Shown here: positions 1-9,454 of the stretch, piece after piece
Layout: each line of letters opens with the position of its first letter
Position numbering within the stretch: the first letter of the stretch is position 1
NCBI GenBank assembly: GCA_003260025.2
Contig: QFZU02000048.1
Span: 1-48,805 of the forward strand
Origin: Microbispora triticiradicis
GTDB lineage: Bacteria; Actinomycetota; Actinomycetes; Streptosporangiales; Streptosporangiaceae
DNA: 48,805 nt
Reading direction: 5' to 3'
The notes under the pieces: model-generated
What the model was told of the DNA's origin: nothing
The model's input: the letters and a program-made list of their open reading frames with translations, nothing else
Databases searched by the model: none
Translations under genes and position numbers: made by a program

Positions 1-2
1 CC

Positions 3-791
3 CGGCTGCCCGGCCTGGACCTCGACGGCGTCGCCGTCGCCGTCTGGGAGGCGGACGCCGGGTACGCCGACCCGTACGCGGCGACGGTCGGGCTGGCCGC
101 CGCGGCGCGGCGGCACGGCGCGGTGTTCCACCCGCACCGCCCGGTCGTCGCGCTCGCCGAGGAGAGCCGCGGAGCGGCGGTGACCACCTCCGACGGCGTG
201 GTCCACCGGGCCGGGCGGCTGCTCGTGGCCGCCGGGCCGTGGACCGCCGCCCTGCTGCGACCGCTCGGCGTGGACCTGCCGCTGACCGTGGAGCGGCACG
301 TCGTGGCGGTCTCCGAGCACGAGCCCGCCGACGCCGGCGGGCTCGTGCCGCACGTCCTGATCGACCTGCCCGGCGGCTACTACACGACCCCGCAGCCCCG
401 CACGCAGTACCTCACCGGCGGGGTCGTCCCGGCCTCCGCGGCCGATCCGGACGACGTCCCGGGCCCGCGCCCCGACGAGCTGGAGGCGCTCGCCGCGGCC
501 TCCGCCGTACGCTCCGCGGCCCGCCGCCGCGCCCGGGTGACCGGCGGCTGGGCCTCGCTGTACGACGTGAGCCCCGACTGGCAGCCGGTCACGGGCCAGG
601 TCGGCGAGCACGTCTACGTCGACGCCGGCACCAGCGGTCACGGTTTCAAGCTCGCGCCCGCCTGGGGCGACCACGTCGCCCGGCTGCTGCTCGGCGACCC
701 CGATCCCCGCCTCGCCGCCTTCGGCCCCGGCCGCTTCGCCACCGGCGCGAAGCTGGCCGCCGGGTTCGGGACGGCCAGGATCCTCGGCTGA
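3..791 (+). CDS. FAD-dependent amine oxidoreductase (DAO family), 5' truncated
   Basis: The reading frame is open from the first bases of the window, so the N-terminal FAD-binding Rossmann motif lies outside. What remains is the middle and C-terminal part of a D-amino-acid-oxidase/sarcosine-oxidase-like protein: a GYADPYAATVGLAAAA segment typical of the DAO fold, a LLVAAGPWTAALLRPLGV segment (the second FAD-contacting stretch, AGPW), and a C-terminal TSGHGFKLAPAWG stretch where this family closes the FAD site. The family oxidises an amine or N-methyl amino acid to an imine with release of H2O2. The substrate cannot be deduced. The next gene begins 25 nt downstream on the same strand, so an operon is likely. 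The family call is firm; the substrate is unknown. Confidence 0.85.
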   Translation, partial: RLPGLDLDGVAVAVWEADAGYADPYAATVGLAAAARRHGAVFHPHRPVVALAEESRGAAVTTSDGVVHRAGRLLVAAGPWTAALLRPLGVDLPLTVERHVVAVSEHEPADAGGLVPHVLIDLPGGYYTTPQPRTQYLTGGVVPASAADPDDVPGPRPDELEALAAASAVRSAARRRARVTGGWASLYDVSPDWQPVTGQVGEHVYVDAGTSGHGFKLAPAWGDHVARLLLGDPDPRLAAFGPGRFATGAKLAAGFGTARILG

Positions 792-816
792 CATCCACGA
801 CAAGGAGCCAACCCCC

Positions 817-1797
817 ATGACCACCCACGCGCCCGCGTACGCGAGCCCTGCCGACGTCGCCGCCCACGGGCCGTACGGACCGGGCCGGACCGACCGGCCG
901 GGACCCCTCTATCCGTTCCAGGGCCGGATCACCGCCGGCGGGTCCGGCGAGTACCCCGCCGAGCCCGGCCGCTACCACCTGTACGTCTCCTACACCTGCC
1001 CGTGGGCGCAGCGCGTCGCCATCGTGCGCGACCTCGCCGGGCTGCGGGACGTCGTGTCGCTGTCGTACGTGGACGACGACCGGGACGCGCGCGGCTGGGC
1101 GTTCCGCGAGCGGCGCGGCCCCGACCCGGTCAACGGCTTCACGCTCCTGTCCGAGGCCTACGACGCCACGGAGCCCGGATATCCGGGCCACATCTCGGTG
1201 CCGGTGGTGTGGGACCGGCGGACGAACCGGATCGTCAGCAACGACTACGCCGTGATCCCCGCCGACCTCGGCACCGCGTTCGCCGAGTGGGCCGGCTCGG
1301 GCGTGGACCTCTACCCGGCGGACCTGCGGGACGAGATCGAGGCGCTGGACGAGGAGATCGCCCGTGACCTCAGCCAGGGCGTGAACCTGGTCGCAAGAGC
1401 CTCCACGCAGGAGGAGTACGAGTGGCGGCGAGAGCAGGTCACCGGCGCGCTGGACCGGCTCGACGCCCGCCTGGCCGACCGGCGGTACCTGTTCGGCGAC
1501 CGCCTCACCGAGTCCGACGTGCAGCTGTGGGTGGTGCTGGTCCGGTTCGACCTGCTGCACAACCCGCTGGCCGGGATCGGCGAGCGGCCGCTGACCGGCT
1601 ACCCCAACCTCTGGGCGTACGCCAGGGACCTGTACGGCATCCCGGCGTTCCGCGAGACCACCGACTTCGCCGCGTTCCGGCTGCCCGGACGGCCCGCCGG
1701 CTCCGGCGATGGGCCGGTGCGGATCGAGGTCGCGCCGCACGAGGCGGACTGGGCCGAGCCGCACGGCCGCGAGGCGCTCGCCGGGGAGCACGTGTGA
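817..1797 (+). CDS. glutathione S-transferase-like / glutathionyl-hydroquinone reductase family protein
   Basis: This 326-residue protein has the layout of the Xi-class GST / YqjG family: an N-terminal thioredoxin-fold domain with a CPWAQR active site (Cys61) and a C-terminal all-helical GST domain containing RYLFGDRLTESD, typical of the N-capping region. Family members reduce glutathionyl-hydroquinones. Actinobacteria normally use mycothiol rather than glutathione, so the thiol partner is uncertain. An AAGGAG ribosome site lies about 10 nt before the ATG. The stop codon overlaps the GTG start of the next gene (GTGA), which points to translational coupling with the LLM oxidoreductase. Confidence 0.88.
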   Translation: MTTHAPAYASPADVAAHGPYGPGRTDRPGPLYPFQGRITAGGSGEYPAEPGRYHLYVSYTCPWAQRVAIVRDLAGLRDVVSLSYVDDDRDARGWAFRERRGPDPVNGFTLLSEAYDATEPGYPGHISVPVVWDRRTNRIVSNDYAVIPADLGTAFAEWAGSGVDLYPADLRDEIEALDEEIARDLSQGVNLVARASTQEEYEWRREQVTGALDRLDARLADRRYLFGDRLTESDVQLWVVLVRFDLLHNPLAGIGERPLTGYPNLWAYARDLYGIPAFRETTDFAAFRLPGRPAGSGDGPVRIEVAPHEADWAEPHGREALAGEHV

Positions 1798-2879
1798 GCA
1801 CCCCGCGCGCGGCGACGTCCGGAGACGACGACGCCGGGGTCTCCGGAGGCGCGGGGGCCGGGCCGCCTGCGGGCGCGGTGCGCTGGGGAGTCACGCTGCC
1901 GCTGGCGGGGCTCGGGCTGCACCGGCATCGGGAGATCGTCGAGGCGCTGCCCTCCCTGGGCTACGGCGACGTGTGGACCGGGGAGGGCGGCGGTTACGAC
2001 GGCCTCACCGCGCTGACCGCGGCACTGGCCTGGTCGCCGGGCCTGCGGGCGGGCACGGGGGTCCTGCCGGCCCAGACCCGGGGCCCTGGCGTGCTCGCCC
2101 AGACGGCCGCCTCCATGGCCGAGCTGGGCCAGGCCGAGGTGCTGCTCGGCATCGGCTCGTCCGTCCCCGCCCACGTCACGGCGCTGAACGGCCGCCCGCA
2201 CGGACGGCCGTACGCGCACGTGCGGGACCTGCTGCGGTTCCTGCGCCGGGCCTTCGACGGGGAGCACGTCGTGGAGACGTACGAGACCTTCTCGATCGAC
2301 TTCGAGCTCCGGCGGCGTCCCCCGGTGCGGCCGAAGGTCATCGTGGGCGCGCTGCGGCCCGGCATGCTGAAGCTGGCCTTCACCGAGGGGGACGGCGCGA
2401 TCACCAACGTGCTGGCCGCCCACGAGGTGCCAAGGATCGTCGAGGCCGCCGGGCCGCCCGCCGACGGGCAGGAACTGGTCGTCAAGATCTTCGTGACGCC
2501 GACGGACGACGCGGCGTACGCCAGGGCGGCCGGACGCGCCTTCCTCGGCTGGATCCTCAACCAGCCGCCCTACCGCGCGTTCCACGACTGGCTCGGCCGG
2601 GGCGACGCGCTGGCCGCGTCGCGGGCCGCCTGGGACGCGGGGGACCGGCGGGGCGCGGCCGAGGCGCTCCCGGACTCGGTCGTGGACGAGCTGTGGGTGC
2701 ACGGCTCGCCGGAGGAGTGCCGCGCCCACATCGCGCGGTATCTGCATCCGGGCGTCACCGCGGTCGAGCTCCACGTCACCCCGTCCCCGGAGCTGGACGC
2801 GGCCCCCGGCGCGCTGCCGGAGGTGCTGGCCGCCCTGCGGGTCCCGGACGACCACGCCGTGTCTCCGGGACGGAGCTGA
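1794..2879 (+). CDS. LLM class F420/flavin-dependent oxidoreductase
   Basis: The protein has about 361 residues from the GTG at 1794, which overlaps the upstream TGA. The open frame continues further upstream inside the GST gene, but that part is only a shadow. After a roughly 27-residue flexible N-terminus the luciferase-like TIM barrel begins at VRWGVTLPLAG. It contains GTGVLP, the LLGIGSSVP strand-loop of F420-dependent members and PKVIVGALRPGM. Such enzymes transfer hydride from reduced F420 or FMN to a small organic substrate. F420 is the likely cofactor from the sequence style, but this is inference. Coupling to the GST gene suggests a shared redox or detoxification role. Confidence 0.85.
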   Translation: MSTPRAATSGDDDAGVSGGAGAGPPAGAVRWGVTLPLAGLGLHRHREIVEALPSLGYGDVWTGEGGGYDGLTALTAALAWSPGLRAGTGVLPAQTRGPGVLAQTAASMAELGQAEVLLGIGSSVPAHVTALNGRPHGRPYAHVRDLLRFLRRAFDGEHVVETYETFSIDFELRRRPPVRPKVIVGALRPGMLKLAFTEGDGAITNVLAAHEVPRIVEAAGPPADGQELVVKIFVTPTDDAAYARAAGRAFLGWILNQPPYRAFHDWLGRGDALAASRAAWDAGDRRGAAEALPDSVVDELWVHGSPEECRAHIARYLHPGVTAVELHVTPSPELDAAPGALPEVLAALRVPDDHAVSPGRS

Positions 2880-2904
2880 TCGGCGGGTTTGTTAGGGTGC
2901 GCGG

Positions 2905-4335
2905 ATGCCCTCCCAGCGCACCCTCCTGCCGCGCTCGACCCCGGCCGCCTCGGGGATGTCGTCCCGCGCGGTCGCCGCGCTGCTGGACCGGCTGGAAGCG
3001 CGATCCGCCGAGTGCCACTCCGTCATGGTCGTGCACCACGGTCACGTCGTCGCCGAAGGCTGGTGGGCGCCGTACTCGGCCGGACGCCCGCACCTTCTCT
3101 ACTCGCTGACCAAGTCGTTCACCTCGATCGCCGTGGGGCTCGCGATCGCCGACGGGCTGCTCTCGCCGGACGACCGGGTGGTGGACGTGCTGCCCGGCCA
3201 CGTTCCGGCCGGCATCAGCGAGCAGGCACGCCGCCTCACCGTTCACCACCTGCTGTCCATGACGGCCGGACACCGCACGGACAGCCTCGCCCAGGCCTGG
3301 GAACTGGAGCCGGGCGACCTGGTGAAGGGCTTCCTGCGCGTGCCGTTCACCGAAGCCGAGGGAACCCGGCACACCTACGACAACACGACCACCTTCGTCC
3401 TGGCCCGGATGGTGGAACGGGTCACGGGCCGCGGCCTCCCGGAACTGCTCGACGAGCGCCTCTTCGGGCCGATGGGCGTGGACCACGCCGAATGGGACCG
3501 GGTGGTGAGCGGTGCCGCCTTCGGGTTCCACGGACTGCACCTCACGACCGAGGCCGTCGCCGCCTTCGGTGAACTGCTGCTGCGCGGAGGCCTCTGGGGC
3601 GACCGGCGGCTCGTCCCGCGCGAATGGGTGGAGCTCGCGACCGGACGGCACGTCGACACCCTGCCGTTCGAGGACGGATCGGGGGACGCCGACTACCTCT
3701 GCGGTTACGGTTACCAGTTCTGGATGTCGCGTCACGGTTACCACGGTGACGGCTCCTTCGGCCAGCAGTGCGTGGTCGTGCCGTCGCACGATCTCGTAGT
3801 CGCCGTGACCGGGGCCCATACGCAGGCGCAGGCGGTGCTCGACGCGATATGGGAGTGCCTGCTCCCCGGCACCGGCCACGCGGGAAGCGCCGGGGACGAC
3901 GAGATCCTCGCCGACCGGCTGCGGCGGCTGTCACTCGCGCCGGTGCCGGGTGCGGCCGCCCCGGAGCGCTCCGCCGAGGCGAGAATCGACGCCTCCACCG
4001 AGGGTTCGGCTCTGCCCGGCGGAACCACGGTGATCGTCGATCCGGTGGACGGAGGATGGCTCCTGCGATTCGGGTCGTTCCTCGACGTCGAGGCCGGCCA
4101 CGGCGAATGGCGGGAGAGCTCGCCGCTCGGCCGCCCCGTCGTCGCGACCGGCGCCTGGCAGGGCGACACGTTCGTCGCCGACCTCTACGTCATCACCACC
4201 CCGCACCGGGTCCGGCTGGTGGTCGACGCCGGCGCGGGGACGGCGGTGGCGACGTGGAACATCGTGCCCCTGACCAGCCCCGATCTGGTGACGCATCTGC
4301 GGTCGCCGCTGATGACGCGGCCCGACGTGGCGTAG
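2905..4335 (+). CDS. serine hydrolase, beta-lactamase/class C (PBP4*-like) family
   Basis: This 476-residue protein carries the class C beta-lactamase/DD-peptidase fold. The SxxK motif is SLTK (Ser67, Lys70), followed by SFTSIAVGLA, and the YxN motif is the YDN in HTYDNTT. There is no signal peptide, so it is probably a cytoplasmic esterase or amidase-like member rather than a true beta-lactamase. The C-terminal part of about 120 residues is an extra beta-rich domain seen in several actinobacterial homologues. The -10 hexamer TAGGGT (2893-2898) ends 6 nt before the ATG with no Shine-Dalgarno, so the mRNA is probably leaderless. Confidence 0.88.
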   Translation: MPSQRTLLPRSTPAASGMSSRAVAALLDRLEARSAECHSVMVVHHGHVVAEGWWAPYSAGRPHLLYSLTKSFTSIAVGLAIADGLLSPDDRVVDVLPGHVPAGISEQARRLTVHHLLSMTAGHRTDSLAQAWELEPGDLVKGFLRVPFTEAEGTRHTYDNTTTFVLARMVERVTGRGLPELLDERLFGPMGVDHAEWDRVVSGAAFGFHGLHLTTEAVAAFGELLLRGGLWGDRRLVPREWVELATGRHVDTLPFEDGSGDADYLCGYGYQFWMSRHGYHGDGSFGQQCVVVPSHDLVVAVTGAHTQAQAVLDAIWECLLPGTGHAGSAGDDEILADRLRRLSLAPVPGAAAPERSAEARIDASTEGSALPGGTTVIVDPVDGGWLLRFGSFLDVEAGHGEWRESSPLGRPVVATGAWQGDTFVADLYVITTPHRVRLVVDAGAGTAVATWNIVPLTSPDLVTHLRSPLMTRPDVA

Positions 4336-4389
4336 GAGGCGCCGGCCGGGCTCGACGTCACCGATGGCCGCGGCCGGCGACCCCGGTGC

Positions 4390-5544
4390 TCAGACGCCGG
4401 CGTCCGCCCACGCCTCGGCGAGCAGGTCCTGGGAGCGGACGCGGTCGGCGTGGTCGTGCGTGATCGTGGTCACCAGGAGCTCGTCCGCGCCGGTCGCCTC
4501 CTTCAGCACGCGCAGCCCCTCCACCACCTTCTCGGGGGTGCCCGCGAACCGGGTGTCCACCCGGTCCGCGACGAGTGCCCGGTCCTCCTCGCTCCACTCG
4601 TGGGCATACGCCTCCTCGGGAGAGGGGTACCGGACGGCGCCCCCGCCGGACCGGATGCTGCGCACCCACAGCCCGTACGGCTCGCCCGCGCGGCGGGCCT
4701 CCTCCTCGGTGGGCGCGACCAGGACGTCGGCGGACACCATGACGTGCGGCTCGGGATAGTCCCGGGACGGCTTGAAGGCGTCGCGGTAGGCCTCGACCGC
4801 CTCCAGCACGGTGGCCGGGCTCACGTGGTAGTTCGCGGCGAAGGGCAGCCCGCGCTCGGCCGCGACCTGCGCGCTCTGGCCGCCGCTGCTGCCCAGGACC
4901 CACAGCTCCACCTCGGCGCCCTCCCCGGGCTGGGCGTGCGCCTCGTGCCCCTCGTCGGACCGGTAGCGGCCGGCGAGCAGCGCGATGATCTCGTCGACCT
5001 GGACGGCGAAGTCGGGCGTCTGCGCGCCGGGCTGCTGCAGCAGCGCGCCGGCCAGGGCGAACAGCGGGTGCTTGGCGAGTGCGGCGAACGAGAACGGCGG
5101 CGGGATCAGCAGTCCCCGGACCGTCCGCGCCCCCGGGGCGGGCGGGTCGGTGGGCCGAGGATCGGCGGGCTGGGGCGCGGCCGGCGGGGTGGTGAGCAGC
5201 TCCCGGGCGCGCTGGCCGGAGCGGCCGAGGCCCAGGTCGATGCGGCCGGGATGCAGCGCGTCCAGGGTGCCGAACTGCTCCACCACGGTGAGCGGGGTCT
5301 GGTGGCCGAGCTGGACCGCGCCGGAGCCGACCCGGATGCGGCGGGTGGCCGCGGCCACCGCGCCGATGAGGACGGCGGGCGCGGAGCTCGCCACGCCGGG
5401 GGTGAGGTGGTGCTCGGCCAGCCAGTAGCGGTGGTATCCGGCGTCCTCCGCCCGGCGGGCGAGGTCGACGGTGTTGCGCAGGGCGTCCCGCGCGGTGGCT
5501 CCGGAGGAGATCGGAGCGAGGTCGAGGATGGACAGGCGGGTCAT
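4390..5544 (-). CDS. LLM class flavin-dependent oxidoreductase (MsnO8-like), last gene of the cluster
   Basis: This 384-residue luciferase-like monooxygenase begins [15 protein letters not shown] and continues with [11 protein letters not shown] and [15 protein letters not shown], hallmarks of the LLM subgroup annotated as MsnO8. A proline-rich insertion lies near residues 145-170, and the end is a typical LLM C-terminus. The ATG overlaps the stop of the upstream gene as ATGA (5541-5544), so the two are coupled. The frame is open further upstream, but that section is a shadow of the neighbouring LLM gene. It is the fourth and last LLM gene of the minus-strand run that starts at 9284. The substrate is unknown. 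Confidence 0.85.
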   Translation of the reverse strand: MTRLSILDLAPISSGATARDALRNTVDLARRAEDAGYHRYWLAEHHLTPGVASSAPAVLIGAVAAATRRIRVGSGAVQLGHQTPLTVVEQFGTLDALHPGRIDLGLGRSGQRARELLTTPPAAPQPADPRPTDPPAPGARTVRGLLIPPPFSFAALAKHPLFALAGALLQQPGAQTPDFAVQVDEIIALLAGRYRSDEGHEAHAQPGEGAEVELWVLGSSGGQSAQVAAERGLPFAANYHVSPATVLEAVEAYRDAFKPSRDYPEPHVMVSADVLVAPTEEEARRAGEPYGLWVRSIRSGGGAVRYPSPEEAYAHEWSEEDRALVADRVDTRFAGTPEKVVEGLRVLKEATGADELLVTTITHDHADRVRSQDLLAEAWADAGV

Positions 5545-6596
5545 GCGGGTCCTCCGGTGGGGAACGGCCTGCTGGGGATCTCCGCGCGCAGGACGGGAGC
5601 GATCTCGCTCTGGAACAGTTCGAGCGACGCCCGGTGCTGCGCGCCGGTCAGCCCGTCGGCCTCCGCCTGCACGTGCAACACCTCGTGGCCGAGCCGCTCG
5701 TGGTAGCGGTGCACCTTGTCGATGATCTGCTGGGGGCTGCCGACGAGGATGGAGCTGCGTTCGACGGCGTCCTCCAGCGTGTGGAACACCGGGTCGAGCC
5801 CTCGCTTCTCCAGGAACGCCACCCGGGCGTCGAAGATCGGCCGGTAGGTCTCGACGGCGTCCTGCGATCTCGGCGTGGCGTAGTAGCCAGCGCTGCCCGC
5901 TCCCACCAGCGCGCCGGCCGGGTCGTGGCCGTAGTGCTCCCACCGCTCCCGGTAGTACCGCACCAGTTCCGCGTACGGCTCGACGGGATTGGTGACGTTG
6001 GCGGAGAAGAGGGGGTCGCCGTATCGGGCGGCGAGGTCCACCGACTCCCTGCTGGTGGCGCTGCCGTGCCAGACCCGCACCGGCCGCTGGAGCGGCCGGG
6101 GGAGCACCTCGGCCTCGGCCAGGGGCGGCCGGAAACGGCCCGACCAGGTCACCCGGTCCTCCCGCCAGAGCCGCCGGAAGAGCTCGTAGCCCTCGCGGTT
6201 GCGGTCCCACTGGTCCTCGCCGGTGACGTGGAACAGCTCCGCCTGGGCGGTGCCGTTGCCCTTGCCGATCATCAGCTCCAGGCGCCCGCCGGACAGGTGG
6301 TCGAGGGTCGAGTAGTCCTCGAACGCCCGCACGGGGTCGAGGAGGCTGAGCGTGGTCACCGCGGTGAACAACCTGATCCGGCGGGTCAGCGCCGCGACGT
6401 GGCTCAGCACCACGGGCGGGGACGAGGACAGGAACGGCCGCTCGTGCCGTTCCCCGAAGGCGAAGCCGTCGAAGCCCAGTTCCTCGGCGAGCACCGCGCT
6501 CGCCACGATCTCGCGGAAGCGCTCCGTCGGAGACCTGAGCTCGCCGGTCAGCGGATGCGGCAGGTGGAACCCGAGCGTCATGGCCAGGAACTTCAC
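5541..6596 (-). CDS. LLM class flavin-dependent oxidoreductase
   Basis: This 351-residue LLM-fold protein starts at a GTG with a strong GGAGGTGG ribosome site 7-9 nt upstream. Recognisable segments are [42 protein letters not shown] (the phosphate-binding region) and [14 protein letters not shown]. It overlaps the next gene by 4 nt and follows the previous LLM gene after a 58-nt gap, the only real gap in the four-gene run. The family oxidises organosulfur compounds, amines or aldehydes using reduced FMN. No flavin reductase is visible in the cluster. Confidence 0.87.
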   Translation of the reverse strand: MKFLAMTLGFHLPHPLTGELRSPTERFREIVASAVLAEELGFDGFAFGERHERPFLSSSPPVVLSHVAALTRRIRLFTAVTTLSLLDPVRAFEDYSTLDHLSGGRLELMIGKGNGTAQAELFHVTGEDQWDRNREGYELFRRLWREDRVTWSGRFRPPLAEAEVLPRPLQRPVRVWHGSATSRESVDLAARYGDPLFSANVTNPVEPYAELVRYYRERWEHYGHDPAGALVGAGSAGYYATPRSQDAVETYRPIFDARVAFLEKRGLDPVFHTLEDAVERSSILVGSPQQIIDKVHRYHERLGHEVLHVQAEADGLTGAQHRASLELFQSEIAPVLRAEIPSRPFPTGGPA

Positions 6597-6654
6597 GCCC
6601 GGACCACCTCCCCGCCCGCGAGCCGCGCAGGGCCGCCCGGAGCGGTGACGCCGC

Positions 6655-7842
6655 TCACGACGCCGTCGCGTAGCGGTTGGCGGGGCGCGGCAGGCCGAGC
6701 CGCCCGCGCAGGTCCCCGGTGTCGTACGCGGTGCGGAACGCGCCCGCCGCCCGCAGTTCGGGCACCAGGCCCCTGGTGATCGCCACCAGGTCGCGGGGCA
6801 GCTCGCCCGGCCGGAGGCGGAATCCGTCCAGCCCCGCCTCCCGCCAGCTCAGCAGCAGGCGGGCGAGCGCCTCCGGGGTGCCGGTGAAGATGTGGGCGTC
6901 CGAGGCGAACTCGCCCCCGTCGAGGTCGTCGAGCCGCGCCTTCCGGTCGGCCGCGCCGCCGGTCTCCAGGAAGACCACCAGGTCCGCGAAGATCTTCAAC
7001 GGCGGCCCGGCCCGGCCGGTCGCGGCCTCCGCGGCGCGCACCTGCTCGACGATCGCGGAGGCGTCCTCCCGGTCCCGCGGCGTGACGTACACGACGTCGG
7101 AGGCCCGGGCGGCGAACTCGTACGGCTGCCTGTCGTGGGCGAGGGAGGTGACCAGCGGCTGCCCCTGCGGCGGGCGCGGCGTGATCGAGGGACCCTTCAC
7201 GCTGAACCAGGCGCCGCGGAAGTCGATGTAGTGCAGCTTGTCGCGGTCGACGAATCGGCCGGTCGCGACGTCCCTGATCTCGGCGTCGTCCTCCCAGCTG
7301 TCCCACAGGCGGCGGACCACCTCCACCGCGTCGGCGGCCTCGCCGAGCAGGTCCGCCACGTGCCGGGTGAAAGCGGGATCGGCGCGGTCGGAGAAGTCCA
7401 GCGGAGGCAGGACCCGGCGGCCGAAGTGCGCGGCGTGGTCGGGGCGGCCCGAGACCTGGGGCCGCCAGCCGGCCCGGCCGCCGCTGATGTGATCGAGGGA
7501 GGCGATGCCGATCGCGACGTGGAACGGCTCGGTGTGGGTCGTGCCGGTGGTCGGCACGAGGCCGATCCGCGAGGTCAGCGGTGCGACGGCGGAGGCGATC
7601 AGCACGGCGTCGAGCCGTCCGCGCACCTGGTCGAGCCGCTCGTCGGGTTCGTTCAGGCGGGTCGACTGCAGGCCGAGCGCGTCTTCGAAGGTGACGAAGT
7701 CGAGCAGGCCGCGCTCGGCCTCCGCGGCGAGGTCCGCCCAGTAGGCGAGGGTGAACAGCCGGTCCGGTCGCGCGCCCTCGGCCCGCCAGGCGGCCGGGTG
7801 CCAGCCGGCCCCGTCCAGTGCGACGGCGAGGTGCAGGGTCAT
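6655..7842 (-). CDS. LLM class flavin-dependent monooxygenase (NtaA/DszA-like)
   Basis: The protein has 395 residues and begins MTLHLAVALDGAGWHP, the form typical of NtaA/SnaA/DszA-like FMNH2-dependent monooxygenases. It contains LLDFVTFEDALGLQ, RIGLVPTTGTTHTEPFH and the DHISGGRAGW signature. The family attacks C-S, C-N or aromatic substrates such as desulfurisation or chelator-degradation intermediates. The start codon overlaps the upstream stop (ATGA, 7839-7842), so the first two genes of the run are coupled. A long open frame covering 6593-7948 in another frame is a G+C-driven shadow. Confidence 0.87.
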   Translation of the reverse strand: MTLHLAVALDGAGWHPAAWRAEGARPDRLFTLAYWADLAAEAERGLLDFVTFEDALGLQSTRLNEPDERLDQVRGRLDAVLIASAVAPLTSRIGLVPTTGTTHTEPFHVAIGIASLDHISGGRAGWRPQVSGRPDHAAHFGRRVLPPLDFSDRADPAFTRHVADLLGEAADAVEVVRRLWDSWEDDAEIRDVATGRFVDRDKLHYIDFRGAWFSVKGPSITPRPPQGQPLVTSLAHDRQPYEFAARASDVVYVTPRDREDASAIVEQVRAAEAATGRAGPPLKIFADLVVFLETGGAADRKARLDDLDGGEFASDAHIFTGTPEALARLLLSWREAGLDGFRLRPGELPRDLVAITRGLVPELRAAGAFRTAYDTGDLRGRLGLPRPANRYATAS

Positions 7843-9284
7843 CGGTTCTCCTTCGTACGGGGGGCCGGCACGGGGGCGGCCGGGTCGCGGAGGGGCAGGT
7901 CGCGGAGGGCGGAGTCACGGGTGCCCAGGTCACGGGGGGCGGAGTCACCGGAGGCCGGGTCGCGCGGGGCGAGGCCGAGGTGGTCGCGGAGGGTGGGCCC
8001 GGTGTATTCGGTCCGGAAGACGCCCTTCTCCTGCAGCAGCGGGACGACCTTGTCGACCAGGTCGTCCAGCCCGCCCGGGGTCAGGTGGGGCACGAAGATG
8101 AAGCCGTCGGCGGCGTCGGTCTGCACGAAGTGGTCGATCTCGTCGGCGACCGCGCGCGGCGTGCCGATGAAGGTCTGGGGCGAGGAGACCTCGATGGCGA
8201 GCTCCCGGATCGACAGGTTCTTCTCCTCGGCGAGGGCGCGCCACTTGGCCACCACCTCGCCGCGGTCGCGGCGGAAGGCCGCGTGCCCCCTGGTCACGCC
8301 CTCCTCCAGGTCGGGCTCGATGTCGGGCAGCGGGCCGTCCGGGTCGTACGCCGACAGGTCGCGCCCCCAGACGGCCTCCAGGAAGTAGATCGCGGTCTGC
8401 GGGCCGACCTGCGCGCGGCGGATCTCGGCGGCCCGTTCCGCCGCCTCCGCGTCGGTGTCGCCGAGCACGTACGTCACCGCGGGGAGGATCTTCAGGTCCT
8501 CCGGCCGCCGGCCGTACGCGGCGAGCCGGCGCTTGACGTCCCGGTAGAAGGCGCGGCCCTCCTCCAGCCTGCTGTGCCTGCTGAAGATCACGTCGGCCGA
8601 GGACGCGGCGAACTCGCGGCCCTCGTCGGAGTCTCCGGCCTGGATGATCACCGGGTGGCCCTGCGGGCCCCTGGGCACGTTGAACAGGCCCGAGATGTCG
8701 AAGTGCCGGCCCTGGTGCCGGAAGGCGGTGACGCCGCCGGGCCGCAGGAACCGCCCCGCCTCCGGGTCCGCGGCCACCGCGTCGGGGGCCCAGGAGTCCC
8801 ACAACTCCCTGGCGGTCTCCAGGAACTCCTTCGCCCGGCTGTACCGGTCGGACTCGTCCAGGAAGCCGCCGCGGCGGAAGTTCTCGCCGGTGAAGGCGTC
8901 GAAGCTGGTCACCACGTTCCACGCGGCCCGGCCGCCGCTCAGATGGTCGAGCGACGCCAGCCTCCTGGCCACCTCGTACGGTTCGTTGAAGGTGGAGTTC
9001 ACCGTCGCGGCCAGTCCCAGGTGGGTGGTGACGGCGGCCAGCGCGGCGAGGACGGTCAGGGACTCCGGACGGCCCACGACGTCGAGGTCGTGGATGCGGC
9101 CCTTCGCCTCGCGCAGCCGCAGTCCCTCCGCCAGGAAGAAGAAGTCGAACTTGCCCCGTTCGGCGGTCCGGGCCAGGTGGCGGAACGACTCGAAGTCGAT
9201 CTGGCTGCCCGACGCGGGATCGGACCAGACGGTCGTGTTGTTCACGCCCGGGAAGTGCGCGGCGAGATGGATCTGCTTGGTCAT
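7839..9284 (-). CDS. LLM class NtaA/SnaA/DszA family FMNH2-dependent monooxygenase, first gene of the cluster
   Basis: The start is placed at 9284 (MTKQIHLAAHFPG), preceded by a GGAG ribosome site; this gives about 481 residues. An upstream in-frame start at 9344 would lie inside the promoter and is rejected. Signatures of the NtaA/DszA family are GVNNTTVWSDP, GKFDFFFLAEGLRL, the DHLSGGRAAWNVVTS block, QAGDSDEGREFAA and the SPQTFIGTP region. Closest named relatives act on dibenzothiophene sulfone, nitrilotriacetate or sulfonated compounds. A strong promoter at 9316-9344 drives this gene and, through overlaps, the three LLM genes after it. The last 40 residues are a repetitive RDPASGDSAPRD-type tail of unknown role. 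Confidence 0.88.
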   Translation of the reverse strand: MTKQIHLAAHFPGVNNTTVWSDPASGSQIDFESFRHLARTAERGKFDFFFLAEGLRLREAKGRIHDLDVVGRPESLTVLAALAAVTTHLGLAATVNSTFNEPYEVARRLASLDHLSGGRAAWNVVTSFDAFTGENFRRGGFLDESDRYSRAKEFLETARELWDSWAPDAVAADPEAGRFLRPGGVTAFRHQGRHFDISGLFNVPRGPQGHPVIIQAGDSDEGREFAASSADVIFSRHSRLEEGRAFYRDVKRRLAAYGRRPEDLKILPAVTYVLGDTDAEAAERAAEIRRAQVGPQTAIYFLEAVWGRDLSAYDPDGPLPDIEPDLEEGVTRGHAAFRRDRGEVVAKWRALAEEKNLSIRELAIEVSSPQTFIGTPRAVADEIDHFVQTDAADGFIFVPHLTPGGLDDLVDKVVPLLQEKGVFRTEYTGPTLRDHLGLAPRDPASGDSAPRDLGTRDSALRDLPLRDPAAPVPAPRTKENR

Positions 9285-9315
9285 CGGGCGCTCCAGGTGA
9301 CGGAAACCTAGTAAC

Positions 9316-9344
9316 ACAGTAGGGATTAAGGGTTTTTGCGTCAA
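9316..9344 (-). promoter_or_regulatory. housekeeping-type promoter of the LLM monooxygenase cluster
   Basis: Read on the minus strand, TTGACG (9344-9339) and TACTGT (9321-9316) are separated by exactly 17 bp, a near-consensus sigma70-like promoter inside unusually A/T-rich sequence for this genome. The expected transcript start is about 25 nt before the ATG at 9284. Confidence 0.7.
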
Positions 9345-9423
9345 TCGTCACCGTCGAACTGATGGGGGAGCCGGCCCTCGCCGGCCGCCAACGGCGTCCC
9401 GGCCGTCCGGAAAGCGACCCCGG

Positions 9424-9454
9424 TTGACCTCTTGACGGGCGGTTGACCTATCCT
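9424..9454 (+). promoter_or_regulatory. possible promoter / TTGAC repeats upstream of the hybrid kinase
   Basis: Three TTGAC elements occur at 9424, 9432 and 9443. The first is followed after 19 bp by TATCCT (9449-9454). Either one is a -35 box, or the repeats form a regulator site. Transcription would start about 110 nt before the GTG at 9571. The sequence supports the repeats; their function is inferred. Confidence 0.4.

Noticed and set aside
1422-1793. Long N-terminal extension of the LLM gene at 1794
   Set aside because: It overlaps the conserved GST domain in another frame; the GTG at 1794 overlaps the GST stop and begins the real protein.
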